Assembly (NCBI RefSeq): GCF_030504955.1
Contig: NZ_JAUKTR010000003.1
Location: forward strand, 310,001 to 374,000
Source of the DNA: Peiella sedimenti
GTDB lineage: Bacteria > Pseudomonadota > Alphaproteobacteria > Caulobacterales > Caulobacteraceae
Length of the DNA: 64,000 nucleotides
Direction: 5' to 3'
In this document: piece by piece, positions 25,562-37,082 of the stretch
Position numbering within the stretch: position 1 is the stretch's first letter
Layout of the letters: every line of letters starts with the position of its first letter
Notes under the pieces: model-generated
Told to the model about the DNA's origin: nothing
The model's database searches: none
The model's input: only the letters and a program-made list of their open reading frames with translations
Position numbers and translations under genes: made by a program

Positions 25562-26065
25562 ATGGCGCTGACGGCGGGATCAGGCCGGGGCGGAGCCGGA
25601 CGCGGGCGCAGGCGCGGCCGCCGCGCGGCCCTGTCCGAGATCAACGTCACGCCCCTGGTGGATGTGATGCTGGTGCTGCTCATCATCTTCATGGTGGCCG
25701 CGCCGCTGCTGACGGTGGGGGTGCCGGTGGAGCTGCCCAAGACCGACGCAGGCGCCGTGGCCGACGCTGAGGAGCCGCTCACGGTGTCGATCCGCCGCGA
25801 CGGCTCCATCTTCGTGCAGGAAGACCCGGCCACCCTGGATCAGCTGACGCCGCGTCTTCTGGCCATGTCGGGCGGCGAGGCGGGCGAGCGGCCCGTGTTC
25901 GTGCGCGCCGACGGCCAGGCGTCCTACGAAACCGTGGCCCAGGTGATGGCGCGCCTGTCGACCCAGGGCTTCACCAAGCTGAACCTGATCACGGACACCG
26001 CGCCGCAGAGCCAGGCTGCACCGGCCCCGGCCCCGGCCGAGGCCGCCGCCCCGGCGGAGGGCTGA
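25562..26065 (+). CDS. tolR: Tol-Pal system protein TolR
   Basis: A 167-residue single-pass protein: an Arg/Gly-rich cytoplasmic N-terminus (residues 1-24) and the conserved SEINVTPLVDVMLVLLIIFM with the essential Asp at about 34. A periplasmic domain with PVFVRADGQASYETVAQVMA follows, and the C-terminus is an Ala/Pro-rich tail (PAPAPAEAAAPAEG). The Asp lines the proton path at the TolQ interface. The N-terminal basic run is longer than in E. coli TolR. A second, unlinked ExbD/TolR protein is at 51211-51642. Confidence 0.95.
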   Translation: MALTAGSGRGGAGRGRRRGRRAALSEINVTPLVDVMLVLLIIFMVAAPLLTVGVPVELPKTDAGAVADAEEPLTVSIRRDGSIFVQEDPATLDQLTPRLLAMSGGEAGERPVFVRADGQASYETVAQVMARLSTQGFTKLNLITDTAPQSQAAPAPAPAEAAAPAEG

Positions 26066-26074
26066 GCCCCACCC

Positions 26075-26866
26075 ATGCCGCGCGAACCGCGCCAGAGCAG
26101 ACTGCCCGCGATCCTCGGATCGGTGCTGGTGCATGCCCTGGTGATCGGCGCCTTCTTCATCGCCCTGCCCAAGCGGCCGTCCACCCTTGTGCAGGGGGCC
26201 GTGCCGGTGACCATTGTCTCCAGCGTCACCCAGCTGGCGGCGCCCGCCGACAATCCCCAACCCGAGGCCGAGGTCGCGCCCGAGGCTGAGCTGACCGAGA
26301 CGCCCGAGCCTGAACCCACGCCCGCACCGCCCACGCCGTCCCAGACTCGCCCGACGCCGCCGCAACCCCGCCCCACGCCGCCGCAACCGAACCCGGCCCA
26401 GAAGGGTCCGCAGCGGCCGCAGACTCCCCCGCGCCCCAATCCATCGCCGCCGCGCGATCAGCCGTCGCTGGACCTGGACGCCATCGCCTCCGGCCCCTCA
26501 CGGCCCGGGCCGCGCCGCCCGCAGCGCCCACCGGTGGGGGATCAGGGCCAGGGCCGCGCTCCGGTGGCGACGGGACCACAGCTGGCCGACCTGGCGGGTC
26601 AGGTGCCTCCTAACTGGCTGCTCAACTGTGACCTGGCCGGCATCGAAGACCTGACCATCCGCGTGCGCGTGGGCTTGGCGGACAACGGCCGCATCACCTC
26701 CGGCCCGACGGTGCTGAACCGGCGCAGCGATCCGGTCTGGCGGGCCGCTGCTGAGTCCGCTGAACGCGCCATCCGCGCCACCGCGCCCTTCACCGTGCCG
26801 GACGACTTCGCCGCCCAGGAGATCACCTTCCGCTTCGAGCTGCGTGACGTCTGCCGCGGCCGTTGA
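26075..26866 (+). CDS. tolA: Tol-Pal system protein TolA (proline-rich form)
   Basis: A 263-residue protein spanning the periplasm. The inner-membrane anchor is [20 protein letters not shown] (about 10-29). The middle domain is rich in Pro, Glu and Gln (repeats such as [15 protein letters not shown]) instead of the long Ala/Lys/Glu helix of enteric TolA. The C-terminal TonB-like domain has [20 protein letters not shown] and [13 protein letters not shown] with two Cys that probably form a disulfide. It links the TolQR motor to TolB and Pal. Position between tolR and tolB makes the call firm. Confidence 0.92.
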   Translation: MPREPRQSRLPAILGSVLVHALVIGAFFIALPKRPSTLVQGAVPVTIVSSVTQLAAPADNPQPEAEVAPEAELTETPEPEPTPAPPTPSQTRPTPPQPRPTPPQPNPAQKGPQRPQTPPRPNPSPPRDQPSLDLDAIASGPSRPGPRRPQRPPVGDQGQGRAPVATGPQLADLAGQVPPNWLLNCDLAGIEDLTIRVRVGLADNGRITSGPTVLNRRSDPVWRAAAESAERAIRATAPFTVPDDFAAQEITFRFELRDVCRGR

Positions 26867-26969
26867 AACATGCCGTGAAGTCGCCCCATTCGCGGGGCCT
26901 CATGCACTGCGACGCTTGCTTCGGAAGGCCGCCTTGGTTGTCATGGCGTCCTTCCAGCCGGAGTATTCG

Positions 26970-28313
26970 ATGCGCCTGAGCACCCTGATCGCCGTCCTGA
27001 TGTCCGCGCTGCTGGCGGGCCTGGCCCTGCCGGGCGCCGCGCGCGCCCAGAGCGAAGTGGTGGTCAACCAGGGCGTCGTGGCCCCCACGCCCATCGCCAT
27101 CGCGCCCTTCGCCGGGCCGGATGGGGCAGGGATTTCGCAGGTCATCACGGCCAACCTTGAGCGGTCCGGTTTCTTCGCCCCCATTGATCCGGCGGCCTTC
27201 ATCGAGACCAATCCCGGCGTCGATGTGCAGCCCCAGTTCGAATCCTGGCGCCGCATCCGCGCCCAGGCGCTGGTGGTCGGCGAAAGCAGCATCGACGCCC
27301 AGGGGCGCATGCGGGTGAACTTCCGCCTGTGGGACGTGGTGACCGAGCAGCAGCTGCTGGGGTTCCAGTTCACCGCCACCCCCGAGAACTGGCGCCGCAT
27401 CGCCCACAAGATTTCCGACGCCGTCTATCAGCGCCTGACCGGCGAGCTGGGCTATTTCGACACCCGCGTGGTGTTCGTGGCCGAGCAGGGTCGGGGTCAG
27501 GGTCGCGCCACCCGTCTGGCGGTCATGGACCAGGACGGCTTCAACCCCGTCTATCTGACCCAGGCCGAGGGCATTGTGATGACGCCGCGCTTTTCGGGCG
27601 CCGGTCAGGAAGTGACCTACATGGTGCTGGGCGAGGACAGCACCCGCATCTACGTCCACAACCTGGAGACCGGCCGCCGAGAGAGCCTGGGCTCCTTCGA
27701 CGGCCAGGTGTTCGCGCCGCGCTTCTCGCCGGACGGCCGCCGCGTCGCCTTCTCCATCGAGCGGGGCGGCAACACCGACATCTTTGTGATGAACCTGCAG
27801 ACGCGAGGCATCTCGCGCCTGACCAGCGATCCGGGCATCGACACCTCGCCCAGTTTCTCGCCGGACGGGCGCCAGATCGTCTTCAACTCGGACCGCGCCG
27901 GTCGTCCGCGGCTCTACATCATGAACACAGACGGCTCGGGTCAGCGTCCCGTCTCGACGGGATCGGGCAACTATCACACCCCGGTCTGGAGCCCGTGCGG
28001 CGACCTGATCGCCTTCACCAAGCAGGCGGGCGGACGCTTCCACATCGGCGTCATGGCGCCGGATGGCTCGGGCGAGCGCATCCTGTCGTCCAGCTTCTTC
28101 CAGGAAGGCCCGACCTGGGCGCCCAACGGCCGCTACATCATGTTCTTCCGCCAGCCGGGCGGCGGCTCGCCGCGCCTTTGGACGGTGGATGTGACCGGCC
28201 GCATCGAGCGTCCGGCGCCTTACAACCTGCCCGCCTCTGACCCGGCGTGGTCGCCGCTGCTGGATCCGCCGGCCGGCGACTTCGGCGGCTCGGGCCGCTG
28301 CCAGGCCCGATGA
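26970..28313 (+). CDS. tolB: Tol-Pal system protein TolB
   Basis: A 447-residue periplasmic protein. The signal peptide runs to about residue 26 (GAARAQSE). The N-terminal alpha/beta domain ([19 protein letters not shown]) is followed by a six-bladed beta-propeller with repeated FSPDGR motifs ([42 protein letters not shown]). TolB binds Pal and is recycled by TolA. I choose ATG 26970, which has GGAG seven bases upstream and a clean signal peptide; an ATG at 26943 is possible. Confidence 0.96.
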   Translation: MRLSTLIAVLMSALLAGLALPGAARAQSEVVVNQGVVAPTPIAIAPFAGPDGAGISQVITANLERSGFFAPIDPAAFIETNPGVDVQPQFESWRRIRAQALVVGESSIDAQGRMRVNFRLWDVVTEQQLLGFQFTATPENWRRIAHKISDAVYQRLTGELGYFDTRVVFVAEQGRGQGRATRLAVMDQDGFNPVYLTQAEGIVMTPRFSGAGQEVTYMVLGEDSTRIYVHNLETGRRESLGSFDGQVFAPRFSPDGRRVAFSIERGGNTDIFVMNLQTRGISRLTSDPGIDTSPSFSPDGRQIVFNSDRAGRPRLYIMNTDGSGQRPVSTGSGNYHTPVWSPCGDLIAFTKQAGGRFHIGVMAPDGSGERILSSSFFQEGPTWAPNGRYIMFFRQPGGGSPRLWTVDVTGRIERPAPYNLPASDPAWSPLLDPPAGDFGGSGRCQAR

Positions 28314-28456
28314 GCGGAGGGGGAACACAAAGCCGCCTTTTGCTCTTCACCTTGACGTTATCCGGCTGGCGTATTCGGCCGTAGCCAGTACCACCAACAG
28401 CCAAGCTTCAGCCCTGGGGATCGGACGGTCCCCGTCCTGACGAAGGAGAGGACCGA

Positions 28457-29014
28457 ATGAGTTACGCCGTCACCCTGCGCAACGGAGCCGTGGTTCTGGC
28501 CGTCGCCCTGACCGCCGCCGCCTGCGCCCGTCGCCCTGTCACCGACAGGCCCCCGCCCCCGCCCACCGAGCAGCCGCGGACCACTCCGGGCACGGGCGGC
28601 CAGCCCGTGCCGCCGGTGACGCAGCAGCCCACCGGAACCATCCAGCCCGGCAGCACTCAGGACTTCGTCGTCAATGTGGGCGACCGCGTCTATTTCGACT
28701 TCGACAGCTATGCGATCCGCGCCGAAGCCGAGCCGCGGCTCGAGGGCCAGGCCGCCTGGCTGCGCCGCTATCCGGAGGTGCGCGTGCGCATCGAGGGCAA
28801 CGCCGACGAGCGCGGCACCCGCGAATACAACCTGGCCCTGGGCGCACGTCGCGCTGAATCCGTGCGCAGCTTCCTGGTGGCGCGCGGCATCGCGCCGTCG
28901 CGCATCGACACCATCTCCTACGGCAAGGAGCGTCCCATCGCCGACGGCTCGAACGAGGAGGCCTGGGCGCGCAACCGCAACGCCCACACGGCCATCACCT
29001 CGGGCGCGCGATAA
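28457..29014 (+). CDS. pal: Peptidoglycan-associated lipoprotein Pal
   Basis: A 185-residue outer-membrane lipoprotein. The lipobox LTAAAC puts the lipidated Cys at 23. A Pro/Thr/Gln-rich linker follows, then the OmpA-like peptidoglycan-binding domain with VYFDFDSYAIRAEAE and GNADERGTREYNLALGARRA. The Asp and Arg that contact diaminopimelate are present in NADERG and GARRA. A good ribosome site (AAGGAGAGGACCGA) precedes the ATG. The 143-base gap after tolB may carry a separate promoter, although I could not settle on one. Confidence 0.96.
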   Translation: MSYAVTLRNGAVVLAVALTAAACARRPVTDRPPPPPTEQPRTTPGTGGQPVPPVTQQPTGTIQPGSTQDFVVNVGDRVYFDFDSYAIRAEAEPRLEGQAAWLRRYPEVRVRIEGNADERGTREYNLALGARRAESVRSFLVARGIAPSRIDTISYGKERPIADGSNEEAWARNRNAHTAITSGAR

Positions 29015-29026
29015 GTGTAGAGTAAC

Positions 29027-29061
29027 GGGAGCCGTCGCCCCGGCGGCTCCCGCCTTCTTTT
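29027..29061 (+). terminator. Hairpin with T-rich tail after pal
   Basis: GGGAGCCG (29027-29034) pairs with CGGCTCCC (29044-29051) and is followed by GCCTTCTTTT. It should terminate or attenuate transcription between pal and cpoB, so cpoB and downstream genes may be expressed at a lower level. Confidence 0.7.
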
Positions 29062-29075
29062 CGGGTCAGGCTGCC

Positions 29076-29942
29076 ATGCTCAACCGACTGTCCAAGCTGA
29101 AGTCCGTGCAGTGGGGCACGCTGGCCGCCACCGTGACCGGGGTTCTGTTCATCGGCGCCACCGTGGTGGCCCAGACCGAGCAGCTGCAGCCGATCGAGTG
29201 GGACAAACGCCGCCTCGATCGCCTGGACCGCAACGTGCGCCGCCTCGAGCGGGCCCTGTTCCAGCGCAACGCCGCCGGCGAGCCGCTGATTCTGGAGCCG
29301 GATCCCGAGGTCATCGCCCTGCAAGGGCGGGTCGAGCTGATGGACCGCCGCATCGGCGACCTGGAAGGCGCTCTGCGCCGCGTCAACGGCTCGGTAGACG
29401 ACCTGACGACCGAACTGGTCCAGACCCGGCGTCAGTCCGTGGAGCGTCAGCGTGACATCGACGCCCTGCGCACCCGCACGGCCGAGCTGGAGAGCGAACT
29501 GACGGCCCTCAAGGAGGCCAACGCCGAGCCGCCAGCCCCGACCTCGCCCACCGGCGAGCCGGGCGCCGACTTCACCGCCGCCATGCAGGCCCTGCGCGCC
29601 CAGGACTGGGCGACGGCCGTGGCGGCCTTCGACACCTTCATCGCCGTTTGGCCCGACGCCGACCAGATTCCGGAGGCCCATTTCCGCCTCGGCCAGGCCC
29701 GGGCCGGGCAGGGCGATCAGGCGGGCGCGGCCCAGGCCTATGCCGCCGCGCTGCGCGGCTGGCCGCGCACGTCCTGGGCGCCGGAGGCGACGGTGAACCT
29801 GGCGACCGCGCTTCACGCCGGCGGCCGCACCCAGCAGGCCTGCGCCGCCATCGGCGAATTCGAACGCCGCTACGCCCAGGCGCCCCAGGCCCTGCGCCAG
29901 AGGGTGGCGGCGCTGAAGACGCGCGCCGCCTGCGCCGCCTGA
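29076..29942 (+). CDS. cpoB: Cell division coordinator CpoB (YbgF)
   Basis: A 288-residue periplasmic protein. The N-terminal hydrophobic segment (LAATVTGVLFIGATVVAQ, about 13-30) acts as signal or anchor. A coiled coil follows (about 40-150, rich in RLDRNVRRLERAL and RTRTAELESELTALKEA). The C-terminus holds TPR repeats (DFTAAMQALRAQDWATAVAAF, HFRLGQARAGQGDQAGAAQAY). It couples Tol-Pal to peptidoglycan synthases at division. It ends in CTGA, where tilS appears to start. Confidence 0.92.
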   Translation: MLNRLSKLKSVQWGTLAATVTGVLFIGATVVAQTEQLQPIEWDKRRLDRLDRNVRRLERALFQRNAAGEPLILEPDPEVIALQGRVELMDRRIGDLEGALRRVNGSVDDLTTELVQTRRQSVERQRDIDALRTRTAELESELTALKEANAEPPAPTSPTGEPGADFTAAMQALRAQDWATAVAAFDTFIAVWPDADQIPEAHFRLGQARAGQGDQAGAAQAYAAALRGWPRTSWAPEATVNLATALHAGGRTQQACAAIGEFERRYAQAPQALRQRVAALKTRAACAA

Positions 29943-31180
29943 ACGCCTTTCCCAGGGTCTCCGCGATCCTTGACCGGCGGCTGAGCCGGAATGACGCCGC
30001 GCCCCTGGCCGTGGCGGTCTCGGGCGGGTCGGACTCCACCGCCTTGCTGCTGTTGGCGGCCGAGTGGGCGAGGGCGGCCGGACGGCGCCTCCTTGTCCTC
30101 ACCGTCGATCACGGGCTCCATTCGGACAGCGGCCAATGGACGGCGGCGGCCAGCGCGCTGGCGGAGCGGGTCGGCGCGGATTTTCAGACCCTGGCCTGGA
30201 CCGGGACCAAGCCGACCACCGGCCTGCCGGCCGCCGCGCGACGGGCGCGACACGCCTTGCTGGCTCAGGCGGCGCGAGACGCGGGCGCGCGGGTCGTTCT
30301 GATGGGCCATACCGCCGACGACCGGGCGGAGGCCGCCGCCATGCGCGCATCGGGGGCGTCGGTGGGCGATCCGCTCGAATGGGGACCGTCGCCAGTCTGG
30401 CCCGAAGGTCGCGAAGTCATGCTGCTGCGGCCCTTAATGGATGCGCGCCGGGCCGAGCTTCAGGCCTGGCTGGCCGGGCAGGGCGCGACCTGGATCGAGG
30501 ATCCCGCCAACGTTGATCCGCGCTGGCTGCGCGCCCGCGTGCGGGCCGGGGGAGCGGGCTCGCCTGCGGCCGCTGAGGAAGGCGGACCCGCGCCGCTCTA
30601 CACCGTTCAGACCGTCGGCGGCGGCTTCATTCTGAGACGGACTGACGCCGCCGCCTCGTCCCGGCTGCTGAGGGCGGCGATCCTGTGCGCCTCTGGACGG
30701 GAGGCGCCGCCCCGCCGCGAGCGGATCGAGGCGCTTCAGGCGCGGCTGGCGTCAGGAGACGGTGCCTGGACCCTGGCCGGCGCCCGCATCGCGACCGTCC
30801 GAGACCAGGTCCTTGTCGCCCGCGAGCCGGGCCGGACGGGCCTTTCCAGCGTGGCCGTGGCCCCAGGGCCGGAGGTCATCTGGGACGGCCGTTTCGCCTT
30901 CGTGGCCGACCACCCCGGACGCCTGGTCCCTGCGGCGGGCTTGCGCGCCCGGCTCAGCGCCGCCGACCGGGCCGAGCTTGCCAAGTTGCCGCCCGCCATG
31001 CGCGGCGCAGTTCCAGTCCTTCTTCGGGACGGGCAGACTGCTCCGGTTCTTGCACAGGCTGCGGGACGGCTCCGGCCCCTCGTCCTGCGGCGCCTTGCGG
31101 CGGCGCTGGGCTGGATCGGAACCGAGGGGGATGCGGCGTCATGGGCCGATGGCGCGGACGGCCCGCAACCCCTATCTTGA
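29939..31180 (+). CDS. tilS: tRNA(Ile)-lysidine synthase TilS, apparent CTG start
   Basis: About 413 residues. TilS converts the wobble C of tRNA(Ile)(CAU) to lysidine, so that it reads AUA instead of AUG. The ATP-pyrophosphatase loop [12 protein letters not shown] is at about 28-39, followed by VDHGLHSDS and [16 protein letters not shown]-terminal domain follows. No ATG, GTG or TTG occurs in frame between the cpoB end region and the PP-loop except one GTG only four codons before it. CTG 29939, in a CTGA overlap with cpoB, gives the expected N-terminal length. Translational coupling from cpoB could explain use of this rare codon. The start is uncertain; the gene is not. Confidence 0.88.
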   Translation: MNAFPRVSAILDRRLSRNDAAPLAVAVSGGSDSTALLLLAAEWARAAGRRLLVLTVDHGLHSDSGQWTAAASALAERVGADFQTLAWTGTKPTTGLPAAARRARHALLAQAARDAGARVVLMGHTADDRAEAAAMRASGASVGDPLEWGPSPVWPEGREVMLLRPLMDARRAELQAWLAGQGATWIEDPANVDPRWLRARVRAGGAGSPAAAEEGGPAPLYTVQTVGGGFILRRTDAAASSRLLRAAILCASGREAPPRRERIEALQARLASGDGAWTLAGARIATVRDQVLVAREPGRTGLSSVAVAPGPEVIWDGRFAFVADHPGRLVPAAGLRARLSAADRAELAKLPPAMRGAVPVLLRDGQTAPVLAQAAGRLRPLVLRRLAAALGWIGTEGDAASWADGADGPQPLS

Positions 31181-31223
31181 ACGCGAACGGGCCGGCGCGG
31201 CCCAGACGATCCGAGGACGAGCT

Positions 31224-33161
<1,938 letters not shown>

Positions 33162-33182
33162 TCCAGGCTTTGGGGAGGGGGC

Positions 33183-34298
33183 ATGGATAGACGCGCGGTG
33201 CTGGCGGCGGGCCTTGGGCTCGCCGTCCTTCCAACCAGCGGGGCGTGGGCGCAGGCGGGCGGCGCGCTGCCCGGCGCGGCCCAGCTTGAGCAGGCGCTCT
33301 CGGCTTCGGGCCGCGGGGCGGCGGTCTGGATCGCCGGGGCAGGCGTGGCCGAGCCGTATGGCGCTGCCGCAGGGCTGGCGGATGTGCAGGCTGGACGGCC
33401 CATGACCGTCGATACGCCGCTGCGTATCGCCTCGAACGCCAAGATCTTTACGGCCGCCACCGTCCTGCGCCTTTGGGAGCAGGGGCGGATCGACCTCGAT
33501 GCGCCCATCGGGCCGCTGATCAGCCCGGACCTGGGCGCCTTGTTGCGCGCTGACGGCTACGACACGTCGGCCATCACGGTCAGGCATCTGCTCAGCCACT
33601 CAGGCGGCCTCTACGACCACGGCTCGGACCCGCGTTTCATCCAGGCCGTGCTGGCCGATCCCCAGCATCACTGGACCCGCGCCGAGCTTCTGGGTCTGAT
33701 GGTGGAATACGCCGATCCGCCCACGCCGCCCGGCGTGCGCTGGCGCTACTCGGACGGTGGCTACATCCTCCTGGGCGATATCATCGAGCGGATCACCGGC
33801 CTCAATCTCGGCCAGGCCGTGCGGCGCGAGCTGCGTTTCGACCGTCTGGGTCTCGACGGTTCGTGGTGGGAAGTGATGGAGGGCCAGCCCGCGACGGCCC
33901 AGGATCGTGCGCCCCAGGCGCTGGGCTCCATCGATGCGCGCGATATCCACGCCTCCATGGATCTGTACGGCGGCGGCGGCCTGGTCATGTCAGCAAAGGA
34001 CTTGGCCACCTTCTTCGCCGCCCTATGGGAGGGGCGAGTCTTTGACCGCCCCGAGACCCTGCAGGAGATGCTGTGGCAGGGCTCGCATGAGCGCGCGGAC
34101 CATTATCGCCTGGGTGTCTTCGTCGCCGAGCGGGACGGCCGTCGGTGGTACTGGCATTCCGGCTTCTGGGGCACCTTCGTCGCCTACAGCCCCGATCTGC
34201 GCGTGGCCATGTCCGGCGTCACCGTGAACCAGGACGCCTTCATTCGGACCAAGACCCTCGTGGAACAGGCCCTGGGCGGGCCGCCCATGAACCCCTGA
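33183..34298 (+). CDS. Serine hydrolase of the beta-lactamase fold
   Basis: A 371-residue exported protein. A signal resembling a weak Tat leader (MDRRAVLAAGLGLAVL) ends near GAWAQA. Catalytic SxxK is SNAK in LRIASNAKIFTAATVL, the Tyr motif is WRYSDGGYILLG (YSD in place of the usual YSN), and the third motif is HSGFWGTF. It is shorter than the serine hydrolase at 22284-23825 and lacks its extra C-terminal domain. GGGGAGGGGGC precedes the ATG. It sits between ftsH and folP, genes that are usually adjacent, and its stop overlaps the folP start (TGATG). Confidence 0.86.
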   Translation: MDRRAVLAAGLGLAVLPTSGAWAQAGGALPGAAQLEQALSASGRGAAVWIAGAGVAEPYGAAAGLADVQAGRPMTVDTPLRIASNAKIFTAATVLRLWEQGRIDLDAPIGPLISPDLGALLRADGYDTSAITVRHLLSHSGGLYDHGSDPRFIQAVLADPQHHWTRAELLGLMVEYADPPTPPGVRWRYSDGGYILLGDIIERITGLNLGQAVRRELRFDRLGLDGSWWEVMEGQPATAQDRAPQALGSIDARDIHASMDLYGGGGLVMSAKDLATFFAALWEGRVFDRPETLQEMLWQGSHERADHYRLGVFVAERDGRRWYWHSGFWGTFVAYSPDLRVAMSGVTVNQDAFIRTKTLVEQALGGPPMNP

Positions 34299-35116
34299 TG
34301 GCAGGGCAGACCGGCAGCGGCGCGCGCGCCCGCGTCATGGGCATCGTCAACGTCACGCCCGACAGCTTTTCCGACGGGGGGCGGCTGGCCTCGGTCGAGG
34401 GCGCGGTCGATCATGCCCTGCGCCTGATCGAAGCCGGCGCCGACATTCTCGACATCGGCGGCGAGAGCACCCGCCCGGGCGCCGATCCCGTCAGCGAGGC
34501 CGAGGAGTTGGACCGCGTCCTGCCGGTGGTCGAGGGCGTGCGGGCGCGCTGGGACGGCCCCATCAGCATCGACACCATGAAGCCGGCGGTGGCCCGCGCC
34601 GCCGTGGCGGCGGGCGCGACGATCTGGAACGACGTGTTCGGCCTGCGCGCTGACGGCGCGACTGAGACGGCGGCGGCGCTCGGCTGCGAGGTGGTGCTGA
34701 TGCACATGCAGGGGTCGCCGCGCACCATGCAGGCGAACCCCGCCTATGACGACGTGGTGGAAGAGGTCGCCGCCTGGCTGGCCGAACGCGCTGAGGCTGT
34801 GATCGGCGCAGGCGTGGCCCGCGAGCGGATCTGGCTCGATCCCGGCCTCGGCTTCGGCAAGACGGCTCACCACAATCTCCAGCTTCTGCGTGGCTTGCCT
34901 CGGCTGAAGGGCTTGGGCTTCCCGGTGCTGGTCGGCGCCAGCCGCAAACGGACTATCCAGGCCATCGACCCGATGGCGAGCGACCCGCTGGACCGACTGG
35001 GCGGCTCATTGGCCCTGCACCTGTTCGCGGCTTCCAGAGGCGCCGACGTGATCCGCTGCCACGACGTGCGCGAGACGGTTCAGGCCCTGAAGGTCTGGGC
35101 GGCGCTGGAAGGCTGA
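34298..35116 (+). CDS. folP: Dihydropteroate synthase FolP
   Basis: A 272-residue TIM-barrel enzyme joining p-aminobenzoate to the pterin diphosphate in folate synthesis, the sulfonamide target. The N-terminal motif VMGIVNVTPDSFSDGG (about 13-28), the second motif DIGGESTRPGADPV and the late PVLVGASRKRTI are all present. ATG 34298 overlaps the serine hydrolase stop. The folE gene, at the other end of the pathway, is 16 kb downstream. glmM, often next to folP, is absent here. Confidence 0.95.
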   Translation: MAGQTGSGARARVMGIVNVTPDSFSDGGRLASVEGAVDHALRLIEAGADILDIGGESTRPGADPVSEAEELDRVLPVVEGVRARWDGPISIDTMKPAVARAAVAAGATIWNDVFGLRADGATETAAALGCEVVLMHMQGSPRTMQANPAYDDVVEEVAAWLAERAEAVIGAGVARERIWLDPGLGFGKTAHHNLQLLRGLPRLKGLGFPVLVGASRKRTIQAIDPMASDPLDRLGGSLALHLFAASRGADVIRCHDVRETVQALKVWAALEG

Positions 35117-35134
35117 CCCAGCCCAGGTCCAACC

Positions 35135-35602
35135 CTACCGGTCCGTCCATTCGGCCTTCAGATGGTCCGGGTGGCGATCCTCCACGAAGCCCGGCGCGAT
35201 CCCGTGCTCCAGCCAGATCTTGGCCCCGGCCAGGACGAGGGCGAAGCCGCCGGCGGAGTCCAGCGCCTCGGCGACCGGGTCTTCGCCGTGAAAGCCGCGG
35301 TTGGTCACCGTCACCCAGGTGTGCTTGCCGCGTGCCTCGAACCGCCATTCGACCTCGGTTGGGGCGTCCAGATCCCAGTCGATCAGGATGCGCCGGTCGG
35401 GCTCCAAGGCCTTGACCCGCACATCCGAGCCCGCGCCGTACATCTCCCAGTCCCAGCGCACGACCGCGCCCGGCGCCAGCCGGCCGGAGCCCCTGGAGAA
35501 CCAGAAACGCGTGGTGATCGTGGGATCGACGAAGGCCTCAAAGACCTCGTCCACGGGTTTGCGGATCAGCATTCCGGCGCTGGCGACGGGCGCATCGTTC
35601 AT
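35135..35602 (-). CDS. SRPBCC (AHSA1-type) domain protein
   Basis: A 155-residue START-like helix-grip protein. Characteristic pieces are MLIRKPVDEVFEAFVDPTIT at the start, WDWEMYGAGSDVRVKALEPD in the middle and a C-terminal helix with GFALVLAGAKIWLEHGIAPG. Such proteins bind hydrophobic ligands or act as stress co-chaperone-like factors. The function is unknown. It is transcribed alone, convergent with folP. Confidence 0.85.
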   Translation of the reverse strand: MNDAPVASAGMLIRKPVDEVFEAFVDPTITTRFWFSRGSGRLAPGAVVRWDWEMYGAGSDVRVKALEPDRRILIDWDLDAPTEVEWRFEARGKHTWVTVTNRGFHGEDPVAEALDSAGGFALVLAGAKIWLEHGIAPGFVEDRHPDHLKAEWTDR

Positions 35603-35697
35603 GGCGAGCTCCTCAGAACGGCTGCTTACTTATACGCGCGTGGTGGCGGTTCGCAGCCTCCCGCCGTATCAAGGCGGCCCCTCTGGCTGGAGATCCC

Positions 35698-36498
35698 ATG
35701 TCGCCCCACCTCGGACGCGTCCTCATCATTGCCGGCTCGGACTCGGGCGGCGGCGCCGGCATTCAGGCCGACATCAAGACGGTGACTGCCCTGGGCGGCT
35801 ATGCGGCCACGGCGGTGACGGCAATCACGGTGCAGGACACGCTGGGCGTTCATGGCGTGCACCCGATCCCGGTGGAGACCATCCTGGCCCAGGGGCGGGT
35901 GGTGCTGGCCGACATCGGCGCCGACGCCATCAAGACCGGCATGCTGGGCTCGGTGGAGGTGGTCGAGGCGGCGGCGGCCCTGATTGATGAGGCCGGCGGC
36001 GCGCCCGCCGTGGTGGATCCGGTCATGGTCGCCAAGGGCGGGGCTCCGCTGCTCAAGGATCGCGCCGTCGAGGCGGTGCGCCGCCTGATGGTCCCGCGCG
36101 CGGCTCTGCTGACGCCCAACGCGCCCGAGGCCGAGGCGCTCACCGGCCATGGGGTCGGCGATCTGGACGGCCAGCGCCGCGCGGGCGAGGCCCTGCTGCG
36201 CATGGGCGCCGGGGCCGTGCTGATGAAGGGCGGGCACGTGCCGGGGCCGACGGTGGTCGACCTCCTGCTGACGCCCCAGGGTGAGACCGTGCTGGAAGGC
36301 GCCCGCATCGACACCCGCAGCACCCACGGCACCGGCTGCACCCTGGCCAGCGCCTGCGCGGCCGGACTGGCCCAGGGCCTGACGCTTGAGGCGGCGGTCG
36401 CCCGCGCCTGGGCCTATGTGGCCGAGGCGATCCGCCGCGCACCGGGCCTCGGCAAGGGGCACGGCCCGCTCGACCATGCCTGGCCGATGCGCCGATGA
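35698..36498 (+). CDS. thiD: Hydroxymethylpyrimidine/phosphomethylpyrimidine kinase ThiD
   Basis: A 266-residue ribokinase-fold enzyme that phosphorylates HMP and HMP-P in thiamine synthesis. Motifs are IIAGSDSGGGAGIQADIKT (about 10-28), VDPVMVAKGG (about 101-110) and the catalytic anion hole STHGTGCTLASACAAGLAQG (about 208-227). No TPP riboswitch fits in the 95-base gap upstream. No other thi genes are nearby. The following nucleotidyltransferase gene overlaps its stop. Confidence 0.95.
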   Translation: MSPHLGRVLIIAGSDSGGGAGIQADIKTVTALGGYAATAVTAITVQDTLGVHGVHPIPVETILAQGRVVLADIGADAIKTGMLGSVEVVEAAAALIDEAGGAPAVVDPVMVAKGGAPLLKDRAVEAVRRLMVPRAALLTPNAPEAEALTGHGVGDLDGQRRAGEALLRMGAGAVLMKGGHVPGPTVVDLLLTPQGETVLEGARIDTRSTHGTGCTLASACAAGLAQGLTLEAAVARAWAYVAEAIRRAPGLGKGHGPLDHAWPMRR

Positions 36499-37082
36499 GC
36501 GACCTGGAAGGTCGCCTCGACCAGATCGTCCGCGCCAGCCCGACCCTGATGCGCGTGCTGCGGGGCGTCCGTGAGGTGGGGCCGCCCCAGTGGCTGCTGT
36601 TCTCCGGCGGTGTCTATCAGACGGTCTGGAACGCCGTGACCGGCCGCGATCCGGATTACGGGCTCAAGGATTACGACGTCGGCTATTTCGACCCTGACAC
36701 GTCCTGGGACGCCGAGGACGTCTGGATCAAGCGTGTAGCCGACGCCTTCGACGAGCCGCTCAAGTTCCAGGTCGAGCTGCGCAATCAGGCCCGCGTCCAC
36801 CTTTGGTTTGAAGACAGGTTCGGCGAGCCCTACTCGCCGCTCGCCTCAACCGGCGAGGCGTTGGAGCGCTTCGTCTGCCCCGCCTTCTCCGTGGGGATCC
36901 GGCTGGAGCCGGATGACCGCCTGACCATCGCGGCGCCCTTCGGCCTGGACGATGTGTTCGGCATGGTCCTGCGCCCAAACCCCAACCGCCCCCTGGCCAA
37001 GGGCTGGGAGCGGGTCACGGCCTCGGCAAAGGCGCGTTGGCCTGAGTGTCAGGTGGTGGAGCGCGCCTGGTCCCGCGCGTAA
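36495..37082 (+). CDS. Nucleotidyltransferase family protein (DUF925 / NTP_transf_6)
   Basis: A 195-residue protein of the NTP_transf_6 family. The GG-type motif and following helix are FSGGVYQTVWNAVTGRDPDY (about 36-55), then KDYDVGYFDPDTSWDAED with the metal-binding D-x-D-like acidic residues. Members are small, single-domain and uncharacterised. The ATG overlaps the thiD stop. Its 3' end overlaps the convergent GNAT gene by 34 bases (37049-37082), which is real on both strands because both C-termini are family-like. Confidence 0.88.
   Translation: MSDLEGRLDQIVRASPTLMRVLRGVREVGPPQWLLFSGGVYQTVWNAVTGRDPDYGLKDYDVGYFDPDTSWDAEDVWIKRVADAFDEPLKFQVELRNQARVHLWFEDRFGEPYSPLASTGEALERFVCPAFSVGIRLEPDDRLTIAAPFGLDDVFGMVLRPNPNRPLAKGWERVTASAKARWPECQVVERAWSRA

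Noticed and set aside
24628..25833. 401-residue antisense frame opposite tolQ and ybgC
   Set aside because: GC shadow of tolQ and tolR, with no start context or motifs.
35603..35697. TPP riboswitch upstream of thiD
   Set aside because: The gap is only 95 bases and lacks the CTGAGA and related conserved segments.
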